Assembly: GCA_902784865.1 (NCBI GenBank)
Contig: CACZWL010000016.1
Coordinates: 1-64,000 of the forward strand
Source: an uncultured Bacteroidota bacterium
Lineage (GTDB): Bacteria; Bacteroidota; Bacteroidia; Bacteroidales; P3
DNA: 64,000 nt
Direction: 5' to 3'
A program made the position numbers and the translations under genes. The notes under the pieces were generated by a model. The model was not told the DNA's origin. It saw only the letters and a list, made by a program, of their open reading frames with translations, and ran no database searches. Positions 34,826 to 42,809 of the stretch are shown here, in pieces (the first letter of the stretch is position 1; every line of letters starts with the position of its first letter).

Positions 34826-36430
34826 ATGGACAATGAACTATTGATACGCACAGAAGATATCTCTGATGACAGGATATTGGATTTATATGTTGAAACAACG
34901 CAAGACAGAGACTATGTAAATGAATTGAAGAAAACAACCCCTGTTATTCTAGTTGGTAGTCGTGGCGTTGGGAAATCTTTCCTGATGAAAGTAGCATACA
35001 AAGAGTTATTTGATGCTTTTCCACGAGACAGGATTATGCCCGTTTATATTACTTTTACAAAAAGTTCTTTGGTTTCCGTAGGAGGAAATAACGAGTTCCA
35101 CGGATGGATGATGTCGCGTATCTGCGTTGGTATAATCCGTCAGATGCGAAAGCTTGGTTTGTCGGTACCATCGCGTTCGTTGGATGTGTTGTCTGGCGGA
35201 CAGTATCAAGAACAAAAGAAATTGGCCATTGAAGAAATCAAAGATGCATATGAGGAATCCTGGCGAAAAAAAACGGACATTGATAGAAACACTATACCGA
35301 CCGTGGATGAATTGAAGGAGGCAATAGAAGACTTTTGTTTGGAAAACAATGTATGCAGAATTGTACTATTCATAGATGAAGCAGCGCATGTTTTTATTCG
35401 AGCACAGCAAGTGCAATTTTTTACAATTTTTCGTGATTTGCGTTGCCCATATATAAGCTGTAACGCTGCAGTATATCCAGGTGTTACAGCATTTGGAAAC
35501 GTTTTTCAAACAGCCCAAGACGCATCATTTCTAAATATGAACCGTGATGTTTCTTCGCCTGATTATGTCGATAAAATGCGTGAAATTGTGGAGAAACAAC
35601 AGCCAGGTAGCAAATTGTTAAATGAAATATCTCGACAAGGGGAGTACTTCTCGGATTTAGCATATGCTGCTTCGGGAAATCCTCGGTTGCTGCTGAAAAC
35701 CCTATCTAAACTTTCAGGGTTTAAAGCCTCTGAAATAAATTCTATTATTAAAGAGTTTTATAAAGCAGATATCCTTGGTGATCACTCCTTGATGGAAGAA
35801 AAATATCCTTCATTACGTGATCTTGTAAAGTGGGGACGAGACTTTCTCGATAACACATTACTACCGGAATTACAAAAAAGGAACATCGCAAATATAACTT
35901 CTGGGCAGACTACATGCAGCTTTTGGGTTAGTAATCGCTGTCCGAAATCAGTTGAGCGAGCTCTTGACTTATTGGAATATACAGGATTGATAATTAAAGA
36001 TAAAAGTGCTATTAAATCTTCAAAAAGTGAGGTTGGAACACGCTACATGGTCAATATTGGGTGTCTGTTATCTTTGGAGGCTAATCCATTAACCACAGCC
36101 CATAATATTATTACCAATTTTAAGGTCAACAAGTTTATCGAATATGGTGCAAACAGTCCTGCATTTGACGAAATAAAAGATTCACTGAGCGTAATTAGTG
36201 AGAATGAGGTATCCGATTCATTGCAAAATCAACTAAACAAAGATATTACTGTTCTGGATATTTCCACAAAGATGAAGAAAAAGCTAAGAGAGATTGGCAT
36301 TAATACGGTAAGGGAACTTATGGAGGCTTCAGAAAGGAAGATCATGGAGGCTAATTATGTAGGGAAAGTAAGATCTAGAAATATGAAAAATGCCGCCATG
36401 AACTCTGTATATGAATATTTGATAAGTTAA
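34826..36430 (+). CDS. ORC/Cdc6-like AAA+ ATPase with C-terminal helix-hairpin-helix
   Basis: 534 residues. Walker A GSRGVGKS at 44-51 and Walker B VLFIDEAAH (Asp184-Glu185), sensor region AASGNPRLLLKTLSKL near 290-305 (the GNPR motif of STAND/ORC-type ATPases), winged-helix-like segments, then a C-terminal domain DISTKMKKKLREIGINTVRELMEAS like the RNA-polymerase alpha C-terminal or helix-hairpin-helix DNA-binding fold. Translated 4 bp after the unknown helical protein. GC content well below flanks, suggesting transfer. Likely defence or DNA-management function; not established. Confidence 0.75.
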   Translation: MDNELLIRTEDISDDRILDLYVETTQDRDYVNELKKTTPVILVGSRGVGKSFLMKVAYKELFDAFPRDRIMPVYITFTKSSLVSVGGNNEFHGWMMSRICVGIIRQMRKLGLSVPSRSLDVLSGGQYQEQKKLAIEEIKDAYEESWRKKTDIDRNTIPTVDELKEAIEDFCLENNVCRIVLFIDEAAHVFIRAQQVQFFTIFRDLRCPYISCNAAVYPGVTAFGNVFQTAQDASFLNMNRDVSSPDYVDKMREIVEKQQPGSKLLNEISRQGEYFSDLAYAASGNPRLLLKTLSKLSGFKASEINSIIKEFYKADILGDHSLMEEKYPSLRDLVKWGRDFLDNTLLPELQKRNIANITSGQTTCSFWVSNRCPKSVERALDLLEYTGLIIKDKSAIKSSKSEVGTRYMVNIGCLLSLEANPLTTAHNIITNFKVNKFIEYGANSPAFDEIKDSLSVISENEVSDSLQNQLNKDITVLDISTKMKKKLREIGINTVRELMEASERKIMEANYVGKVRSRNMKNAAMNSVYEYLIS

Positions 36431-36511
36431 TTTTTTATCTCGAATAAAACTGACAACAGTCATCTATCAACTACTTGTTGAAAAAAAACTATGTTGAACA
36501 AGAAAAAAACG

Positions 36512-36520
36512 TATCTTTGC
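36512..36520 (+). promoter_or_regulatory. -7 element TATCTTTGC upstream of the restriction-modification leader
   Basis: Perfect TATCTTTGC; a TTG at 36494 is closer than usual. Transcription from here gives a leader of about 210 nt. Confidence 0.55.
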
Positions 36521-36526
36521 AGTCGA

Positions 36527-36745
36527 AATAATAACAAAAATAACATATAGAAACAAAAAATAGAAGCTAAATAACATATTTTAAAGCGTTTTCGCTCCAT
36601 CTAGCCATCTTGAAGTTCCACAAATCAAGCCAAGTTAGTAAAGCGGTAAACGCTCACGAGGAATCGTGGGCTTTACTTATACTTGGCAGGTCGTGGAACA
36701 CCTAAGATGGCATAAGAAAAGTTCCACGATTTTTTTATGCCAAGT
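36527..36745 (+). promoter_or_regulatory. Structured leader with two mutually exclusive hairpins covering the start codon
   Basis: Upstream fold: GCCATCTT (36604-36611) with AAGATGGC (36704-36711), GTTCCAC (36615-36621) with GTGGAAC (36693-36699), GCCAAGT (36629-36635) with ACTTGGC (36681-36687), AGTAAAGC (36637-36644) with GCTTTACT (36670-36677), CACGA with TCGTG at the tip. Alternative fold: the same 36681-36699 strand (ACTTGGCA, TCGTGGAAC) pairs downstream with GTTCCACGA (36721-36729) and TGCCAAGT (36738-36745), enclosing ATG 36737 and a T7 run. The first fold frees the start codon; the second hides it and looks like a terminator. No other gene is in the 36431-36736 gap. Confidence 0.6.
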
Positions 36746-37384
36746 AACGAAAACACAAAATCACAGATTAAGAGCCGCCAGCGGGTGGCTCAACACGGGG
36801 AGGTGTTCACTAATCCGCGCGAGGTGAACGCTATGCTCGACTTGGTACGCGATGAGTCGTTTCGGCTCGACAGCCGCTTCCTCGAGCCCGCCTGTGGCGA
36901 CGGGAATTTCCTTATCGAAGTTCTGCGTCGCAAGCTTTCACTACTTTCTTCTGTAAAGTCTTCTACGGAATGGGAGTTCAAAAGTCTTATCGCCGTTGGG
37001 GCGTGCTATGGGATTGAACTGTTGGAGGATAATGTGGAGGCTTGTCGGGAGAGGTTGTATCGCGAGGTTGTGGGTCAGATGGGTCGAATAGGTGATTTGG
37101 GCGACTATGGGAAGAGCTTGCGGTATATGCTGCGGAAAAACATCGTCTGTGGCGATGCCCTCACCTACCGCACTGCGGATAACAGGCCTATCACCTTCTG
37201 CGAGTGGACACCCATTGCGGGCAGCATGCAGTTCTCGCGGCGCGACTTCCAATTTGATTTCCTTGTCAACCAGACACATCAGTATTCTCTCTTCGACGAG
37301 CAGGGCGAGGCGCAGAGCTTCGACGAACCAGTGCGGTCGTATCCTCCGCTGCATTACACTCAACTATATAAATATGGCGATTAG
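36737..37384 (+). CDS. Restriction-modification methyltransferase component, SAM-binding half
   Basis: 215 residues. The SAM-binding motif I is LEPACGDGNFLIEVL (near 49-63), preceded by HGEVFTNPREVNAMLDLV, typical of gamma-class N6-adenine methyltransferases, but no NPPY catalytic motif follows. Small proteins of this form, ending (Y/H)PPxHYxxLxxY, recur directly upstream of Eco57I-like genes in Bacteroidetes, so it is probably complete for its subfamily rather than broken. Role (subunit or regulator of the methylase) is unproven. Its start codon lies within a switch-like leader and its stop begins direct repeat B. Confidence 0.78.
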   Translation: MPSNENTKSQIKSRQRVAQHGEVFTNPREVNAMLDLVRDESFRLDSRFLEPACGDGNFLIEVLRRKLSLLSSVKSSTEWEFKSLIAVGACYGIELLEDNVEACRERLYREVVGQMGRIGDLGDYGKSLRYMLRKNIVCGDALTYRTADNRPITFCEWTPIAGSMQFSRRDFQFDFLVNQTHQYSLFDEQGEAQSFDEPVRSYPPLHYTQLYKYGD

Positions 37385-37494
37385 GTCGCTACGCTCAAAA
37401 TTATTCAAAAATCTAATTCAAAATTATCATAAAAATTTTTATCCAATTTTTTAGAGATTTTGAGGCCGCAGAACGACCACAATGCAACACTCCA
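37378..37494 (+). repeat. Direct repeat B, copy 1
   Basis: About 115 bp starting GATTAGGTCGCTACGCTCAA and ending GACCACAATGCAACACTCC. Ends are mutually complementary (GGTCG...CGACC and CTCAAAAT...ATTTTGAG), with an A/T-rich middle, so each copy is also an imperfect inverted repeat. Confidence 0.85.
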
Positions 37495-37571
37495 ATGATA
37501 TGAAACCTCGCAAGTCTATAAATATGATGATTAGGTCGCTGCGCTCAAAATTATTAAAAAATCAGATTTAA
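37482..37571 (+). pseudogene. Methyltransferase cassette remnant between repeats
   Basis: Begins MQHSNDMK like the downstream gene (MQHPDKMK), but after about ten codons joins, in another frame, the end of an upstream-type gene (VYKYDD and stop, compare LYKYGD and stop at 37384). The body of one methyltransferase gene has been deleted. Confidence 0.7.
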
Positions 37572-37643
37572 AATTCTTCAATTTTTTTATTCAATTTTCT
37601 TGAAATTTTGAGGCCGCAGGCCGACCACAATGCAACACCCCGA
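37527..37643 (+). repeat. Direct repeat B, copy 2
   Basis: Matches copy 1 along its length with scattered changes; its right end includes the start codon and first codons of the Eco57I-like gene. Confidence 0.85.
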
Positions 37644-39192
37644 TAAAATGAAACAAGACTATTCACCGGACATACTGAACTGCCTGGCCAACTTGAGCAG
37701 CGACGAGGTCTTCACCTCGCCGGAGTTGGCTAATAGGATGCTTGACCTATTGCCGCAGGAGTTGTTCCGCAGTCCGAAGACTCGCTTTCTCGATCCCTGT
37801 GCGAAGAGTGGCGTCTTCCTGCGCGAGATTGCCAAGCGGCTGCTGGCTGGGCTGGAAGCGGAGATTCCCGACTTGCAACAGCGTATCGACCACATTATGA
37901 CCCGACAGGTCTTCGGCATCGCCTGTACCGACCTCACCGCCGAGATGAGCCGCAGAACACTCTACTGCTCCAAGCTTGCCAACGGCGAGTATAGCGTCAG
38001 CACCGCCTTCCACGACGGGCATGGCAACCTGCTATACGAGCGGTGCCACCACACCTGGAACGCGCAAGGCCGCTGCAAGTACTGCGGCGCCAGCAAAGGC
38101 GAGTACCTCCGCAGCGACAGCCGCGAGACCTACGCCTATCCCTTTATCCATAAATCAATCAAAGAAATATTCCATAAAGATATGCAATTCGATGTAATCA
38201 TAGGAAATCCGCCGTATCAAATGAGTGACGGAGGTGGTACTGGTGATAGTGCTAAACCTATATATAATCAATTTATTGAACAGGCGAAGAAGATTACTCC
38301 AAGATACCTTATAATGATAACACCATCCCGATGGATGAAAGGTGGTAAAGGCCTGGATGATTTCAGAGAAACTATGCGAAATGATACGCATATTAGGTAT
38401 ATATATGACTATGAGGATGCTTCACACTGTTTTCCTGGACTTCATATTGATGGAGGAGTGAGTTATTTCCTTTGGGATGCTAACTACAAAGGAGAAGTGG
38501 ACTACACCTATAGATCTTTAGATGGAGGAGAATATCGGTCAAAAAGGTATCTCAAGGTTGATTATTCAGACACGATTATACGCGATCCGCGTCAAATTTC
38601 TATCATAAAAAGGGTAAAACAAAAGAGTAATGCGGATTTTTCAAAGATTGTTTCACCAAGGAATCCCTTCGGCTTTTTTGCAGACCTTTTTAATGACCCA
38701 GACAAGTATTCAGAAATAGAACTTTTTGATCATAACATACAAAACGGATGTAAGGTTTACGGTGTTAAAGGCAAGAAGGGGGGGGCGAAACGTGTATGTG
38801 GATACGTGAAGAGGAATAGCATATCCAAAAACCCGGGTTGGGTTGACTCATACAAGCTATTCTTCTCAAAAGCATACATGACAACATCGACAGTTCCTCC
38901 GGAAATAATTAAGGGAGAGCCTGGCGATGTATGCACCGAGACTTTCCTGAATATTGGCCCATTTAAAGAACAAAAAGAACGAGACAATTGCTTGTGTTAT
39001 ATAAAAACAAAATTCTTTAGGGCTTTACTATTCTTCAATAGACATTCTCTAAACATATCTCAGGATTCATTTTCTTCCATCCCCCTCCAAGACTTCTCCC
39101 ATCCGTGGACGGACGAGATGCTGTATAAGAAATACGGCCTGACGGAAGATGAGATTGCCTTTATCGAAAGTATGATACGCCCGATGGAATAG
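37630..39192 (+). CDS. Eco57I-like N6-adenine DNA methyltransferase with target-recognition domain
   Basis: 520 residues. SAM-binding motif I is FLDPCAKSGVFLREIAKRLL (about 51-70) and the catalytic motif IV is VIIGNPPYQMSDGG (near 192-205); a zinc-binding-like CHHTW...CKYCGASKGEYL insert precedes it. The C-terminal part (about 280-500) is the target-recognition domain. GC content drops sharply from codon ~176 (near 38155) and recovers near 39075, indicating exchange of the recognition region. It starts in direct repeat B. With the upstream SAM-binding protein and the downstream helicase it forms a restriction system. Confidence 0.88.
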   Translation: MQHPDKMKQDYSPDILNCLANLSSDEVFTSPELANRMLDLLPQELFRSPKTRFLDPCAKSGVFLREIAKRLLAGLEAEIPDLQQRIDHIMTRQVFGIACTDLTAEMSRRTLYCSKLANGEYSVSTAFHDGHGNLLYERCHHTWNAQGRCKYCGASKGEYLRSDSRETYAYPFIHKSIKEIFHKDMQFDVIIGNPPYQMSDGGGTGDSAKPIYNQFIEQAKKITPRYLIMITPSRWMKGGKGLDDFRETMRNDTHIRYIYDYEDASHCFPGLHIDGGVSYFLWDANYKGEVDYTYRSLDGGEYRSKRYLKVDYSDTIIRDPRQISIIKRVKQKSNADFSKIVSPRNPFGFFADLFNDPDKYSEIELFDHNIQNGCKVYGVKGKKGGAKRVCGYVKRNSISKNPGWVDSYKLFFSKAYMTTSTVPPEIIKGEPGDVCTETFLNIGPFKEQKERDNCLCYIKTKFFRALLFFNRHSLNISQDSFSSIPLQDFSHPWTDEMLYKKYGLTEDEIAFIESMIRPME

Positions 39193-39194
39193 GC

Positions 39195-39262
39195 CGACAC
39201 CACCGAGAGATCACCGAAGGATCACCGAAGGATCGAAGAACCCACAAAGAACCCACGCCGAG
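39195..39262. repeat. 11-bp microrepeat array after the methyltransferase gene
   Basis: Two perfect GATCACCGAAG units with degenerate flanking units, then two ACCCACAAAGA-type units. Confidence 0.7.
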
Positions 39263-39369
39263 GGGAAAGGCTCGGCAAAAACATAAACAGAGCGCTCTTT
39301 GAAATAAAAATGTGATAGCAAAGCAATAAAAACGACAACCTTGCGTTACAGATACAAAAGGAGATTGAT

Positions 39370-39579
39370 ATGACCGAAATAACATTAAGAGTCACTAACG
39401 AAAGCCTTCTGCCCAGTTTTCGCAAATTGATCCGGAGTATTGATGGCATTGATATTGTGCCTGCCAAACGTAAGCGTAAGAGTGGAATTGAGCAGGCACT
39501 TGAAGACGTGGCCGCCGGACGGGTGACCGAGTGGAAAAGTGCAGATGAAATGTTCAAAACATTGATGGCGGAGGCATAA
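39370..39579 (+). CDS. Antitoxin of an intact YafQ-like module
   Basis: 69 residues, MTEITLRVTNESLLPSFRKL at the N-terminus and EQALEDVAAGRVTEWKSADE at the C-terminus. Shares the AAGRV and ADEMF pattern with the antitoxin at 6848. The stop overlaps the toxin start by one base (TAATG). Lies between the modification and helicase genes, where it may penalise loss of the locus. Confidence 0.82.
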   Translation: MTEITLRVTNESLLPSFRKLIRSIDGIDIVPAKRKRKSGIEQALEDVAAGRVTEWKSADEMFKTLMAEA

Positions 39580-39854
39580 TGTATAGTGTACGAACCACAA
39601 AGAATTACGAGCGTGCTTTCAAAAAGTGTGTTCGTCGTGGACTGCCAATGGACAAGTTGGACAAGGTTGTGAAAACGCTTGAAGCCACAGGTACACTTCC
39701 TCAAAAGTATCGTCCCCACAAGTTGTCTGGTTTTTCTGGCAACAATGTCTGGGAATGCCATATACAGCCCGACTGGCTTTTGGTATGGCAACAATTCGAC
39801 GAAGAACTGGTGCTGCTGATGCTCGACACGGGTACACACTCTGACATCTTCTAA
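39579..39854 (+). CDS. YafQ/RelE-family mRNA interferase toxin
   Basis: 91 residues. MYSVRTTKNYERAFKKCVRR, KYRPHKLSG and NVWECHIQPDWLLVWQ show the YafQ pattern, with the catalytic His of ECHIQPDW and a final H/F (HSDIF). Predicted to cleave mRNA on the ribosome. The intact length, compared with the broken copy at 7075, shows what was lost there. Confidence 0.87.
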   Translation: MYSVRTTKNYERAFKKCVRRGLPMDKLDKVVKTLEATGTLPQKYRPHKLSGFSGNNVWECHIQPDWLLVWQQFDEELVLLMLDTGTHSDIF

Positions 39855-39920
39855 ACTATCACATCTTTATTTCTGCATAAGGGCGTCTGTTTGGAATGAT
39901 AACGGACAAAATGACATATT

Positions 39921-42497
39921 ATGCAGACCAACGAACAGATACTACCCATTATGCGACGTGCGGTGCCGCAGATTTATATGTATGACGACACGTCGTTTCC
40001 CGGCTGGATCAAGATCGGGCAGACGACGCGCGCCGACGTGCGGCAGCGCATCGACGAGCAGCACCCCATCACGGAGCCTCACAAGACCTACCATCTGCTG
40101 TGGCACGACAACGCCTTCTATGCCGACGGCAGCGGCGAGAGTTTTTCAGACCACGACCTGCACGAGGTGCTGCGCCGTATGGGCAAGGAGCTGATTGGCG
40201 AGTGGTGCCGCTGCTCGCTGCGCGAGGCCAAGGCTGCCTACGTGGCGGTGCGCCATCGCGACACCAATATCGAGACTGTGCGCGACCTCGACCACAAAAT
40301 GCGTCCCGAGCAGGAGAAGGCGGTGAACGACACAGCGGACTACTTCGCACAGATGGACAAGGAAGAGCCCGTCCGCCCGAGCCACTACCTATGGAACGCC
40401 AAGATGCGCTTCGGCAAGACCTTTGCCACCTATCAGCTGGCAAAGAGGATGAATGCAAAGCGGGTGCTGGTGCTCACCTTCAAACCCGCCGTGGAAGACT
40501 CGTGGCGCGACGACCTGCTGCGCCACCGCGACTTCGAAGGCTGGCGCTATTATAGCAGCCGTGAGGCGGATGCCACTAACGCAATAACGCATTCCCACAA
40601 TAACACATTCCCTCTGGTGGTCTTCGGCTCCTTCCAGGACTACCTCGGCCGCGACAAGTACGGCAACATCAAGCCCAAGAACGAGTGGGTACACACCATC
40701 AACTGGGACCTTATTGTGCTTGACGAATATCACTTCGGCGCCTGGAACGACCACGCCAAGAGTCTGCTCGACCTCGGCGACAGCGAGGCTAAGAACCGCC
40801 AGACGGAAGAGGACGAGGTAATGCGCGAGAGTGGCATCGACGTGGAGAGCGGCCGCGCGTGGGACGACGAGGACATACCCATCACCGGCCGTCACTTCCT
40901 CTACCTCAGCGGCACACCCTTCCGCGCCCTCGCCACGGGCGAGTTTATGGAGAACCAGATATTCAACTGGACCTATCAGGACGAGCAGAAGCGCAAAGAG
41001 GCCGTCGGAGGCCCATACCTGGAAATGCCGACAATGGTGATGATGACCTACCAGATGCCGCAGGACCTCGGCGCGATGATAGAGCAGTGGGATATGGACG
41101 GCTTCGACCTGAACGAATTTTTCCGGGCGGAGCGCACCCCCTCCCCACTTCGTGGGACTCCCCCTCGGGGAGGGGGAGAGCCGTCGGCGCACTTCGTTCA
41201 CGAGAAGGCGGTGCAGAAGTGGCTCGACATCATCCGCGGCAAGACACCCATCTATGGCGACAGCAGCTCGCCCCTGAACGAACATCCTCCGCTGCCCTTC
41301 GAGGACACGCGCCTGCTCGACCTCTGCGCCCACACGATGTGGTTCCTGCCCAACGTGGCCTCGTGCGACGCAATGGAGGCACTGCTGCGCCGTCCGGCCA
41401 ACGGATTCTACCAAACCTACCAGATCATCAACTGCAGCGGCACGAAAGCTGGCATCGGCATTGACCCCCTCGGGCCTGTGCGCGAAGCCATGGGCGACAA
41501 CCCGCTGACGACGCGCACCATCACACTCACCTGCGGCAAGCTGACCACCGGCGTCACCCTGCGGCCACTGGGCGGACTGCTGATGCTGCGCAACTGCAAG
41601 AGCCCGGAGACCTACTTCCAGACGGCTTTCCGCGTGCAGAGCCCGTGGACGGCGACCGACAAGGACGACCCGACGAAGAAGACCATCTTGAAACCCACCT
41701 GCTATGTCTTCGACTTCGCTCCCAACCGTGCCCTGCGCGAGGTGGTGACCTACGCCAACCAGCTAGACGTCGACAGCAACCGCCGCATCACCGACAAGGT
41801 GAACGACTTCATCAACTTCCTGCCCATCCTCCAGTTCGACGGCTGCTCGATGAAACGGGTGAACGCCACCGAGATACTTGACTTCGTGGATAACGGCACC
41901 AGCGGTACGCTGCTGGCCCGCCGATGGAACAGCGCCCAGCTGGTCAATGTGGACAACGCCACCCTGCAGCGCGTGCTCGACAGCCCCGAAGCGATGGCCA
42001 CCATTATGAAAATCGAAGGTTTTCGCGCACTGGGCAGCGACATCATCGAGAACATCGTCAACCGTGCGGAGCGGATCAAGAAACTGAAACGTAAGGCTGG
42101 CGAAGACCCCAAGAAGAAAAAGGAGCTGACCGCCGAGGAAAAGGAGTACCGCAGCAAGCGGCGCGAAGTACAGGAGAAGCTGATGAAGTTCGCCACGCGC
42201 ATCCCCATCTTCATGTATCTCACCGACTACCGCGAAGAGAGCCTCGAGGATGTCATCCGTAAACTAGAGCCTTCGCTCTTTGAAAGAGTCACAGGCCTCA
42301 CCATCGACGACTTCGACCTGCTGCTGCGCATCGGAGTCTTCAACCGCGCCCAGATGAACGATGCCATACTGAAATTCCGCCGCTACGAGGATGCCTCGCT
42401 GGCATATACGGGCGTCAACCGTCACGCTACAGACACAAAGATAGGCTTGATGGACAGCAGTGTGCCGATAGAGGCGTTACGACAAGTGGGGCGGTGA
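39921..42497 (+). CDS. GIY-YIG-like nuclease fused to superfamily 2 helicase (restriction effector)
   Basis: 858 residues. The N-terminus (IYMYDDTSFPGWIKIGQTTR, then DVRQRIDEQ) matches the T5orf172 branch of GIY-YIG nucleases. A helicase core follows: MRFGKTFATYQLAKRM in place of Walker A, VLVLTFKPAVEDSWRDDL, motif II VLDEYHFG, FLYLSGTPF and a C-terminal helicase half with FQTAFRVQSPW. A basic KKLKRKAGEDPKKKKEL stretch lies near 720. Probably the ATP-dependent cleavage subunit of the restriction system. Residues about 404-425 (RTPSPLRGTPPRGGGEPSA) come from an inserted hairpin repeat. Confidence 0.82.
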   Translation: MQTNEQILPIMRRAVPQIYMYDDTSFPGWIKIGQTTRADVRQRIDEQHPITEPHKTYHLLWHDNAFYADGSGESFSDHDLHEVLRRMGKELIGEWCRCSLREAKAAYVAVRHRDTNIETVRDLDHKMRPEQEKAVNDTADYFAQMDKEEPVRPSHYLWNAKMRFGKTFATYQLAKRMNAKRVLVLTFKPAVEDSWRDDLLRHRDFEGWRYYSSREADATNAITHSHNNTFPLVVFGSFQDYLGRDKYGNIKPKNEWVHTINWDLIVLDEYHFGAWNDHAKSLLDLGDSEAKNRQTEEDEVMRESGIDVESGRAWDDEDIPITGRHFLYLSGTPFRALATGEFMENQIFNWTYQDEQKRKEAVGGPYLEMPTMVMMTYQMPQDLGAMIEQWDMDGFDLNEFFRAERTPSPLRGTPPRGGGEPSAHFVHEKAVQKWLDIIRGKTPIYGDSSSPLNEHPPLPFEDTRLLDLCAHTMWFLPNVASCDAMEALLRRPANGFYQTYQIINCSGTKAGIGIDPLGPVREAMGDNPLTTRTITLTCGKLTTGVTLRPLGGLLMLRNCKSPETYFQTAFRVQSPWTATDKDDPTKKTILKPTCYVFDFAPNRALREVVTYANQLDVDSNRRITDKVNDFINFLPILQFDGCSMKRVNATEILDFVDNGTSGTLLARRWNSAQLVNVDNATLQRVLDSPEAMATIMKIEGFRALGSDIIENIVNRAERIKKLKRKAGEDPKKKKELTAEEKEYRSKRREVQEKLMKFATRIPIFMYLTDYREESLEDVIRKLEPSLFERVTGLTIDDFDLLLRIGVFNRAQMNDAILKFRRYEDASLAYTGVNRHATDTKIGLMDSSVPIEALRQVGR
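41131..41185. repeat. Hairpin repeat inserted in frame in the helicase gene
   Basis: CCCCCTCCCC (41137-41146) pairs with GGGGAGGGGG (41167-41176), with an inner CCCAC/GTGGG hairpin. Resembles intergenic hairpin repeats elsewhere in the window. Confidence 0.75.
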
Positions 42498-42534
42498 ACT
42501 GGAAATGCGTTGTGCATTTTTAAGAAAAAAACAG

Positions 42535-42760
42535 TTGCACGGTTCGGATTTTCTGCGTATCTTTGCAGGAACAGATTTCCCATCCGATACGCTCACAAAC
42601 TGCTGTGCTTCAGCGCCGTAAACCCCCTGTATAAACCTCCATACGGGCTGATATATGCATAACTATCGGATTCCCAGATAATTGATACGAAAAACCATAT
42701 ACCAAGTCTATACCATCTATATACCAAGTTTATGGATGGTAGGGGAATCATAGGGTAACC
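42535..42760 (+). ncRNA. Promoter-bearing repeat element, copy 2 (candidate noncoding RNA)
   Basis: TTG (42535-42537) and TATCTTTGC (42558-42566), 20 bp apart, give a promoter that faces only gene-free sequence and the convergent end of ung. Downstream are TAAACCCCCTGTATAAAC and 11-bp ATACCAAGTCT-type words ending ATGGTAGGGG. The minus-strand element at 7790-7560 has the same promoter and word order. No other gene lies in the 42498-42809 gap. Confidence 0.5.
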
Positions 42761-42809
42761 GGAGGGGAGAGGAAGGGGGATTTGCTGTTAAAAAAGGCGG
42801 GTGGAGAAA

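Noticed and set aside
36604-36711. Retron msr/msd or attC site
   Set aside because: No reverse transcriptase nearby and no attC core sequences; a cis-regulatory leader is a better fit.
31189-42497. Prophage or integrative element
   Set aside because: No integrase, structural, or conjugation genes; only defence-type genes and repeats are seen.
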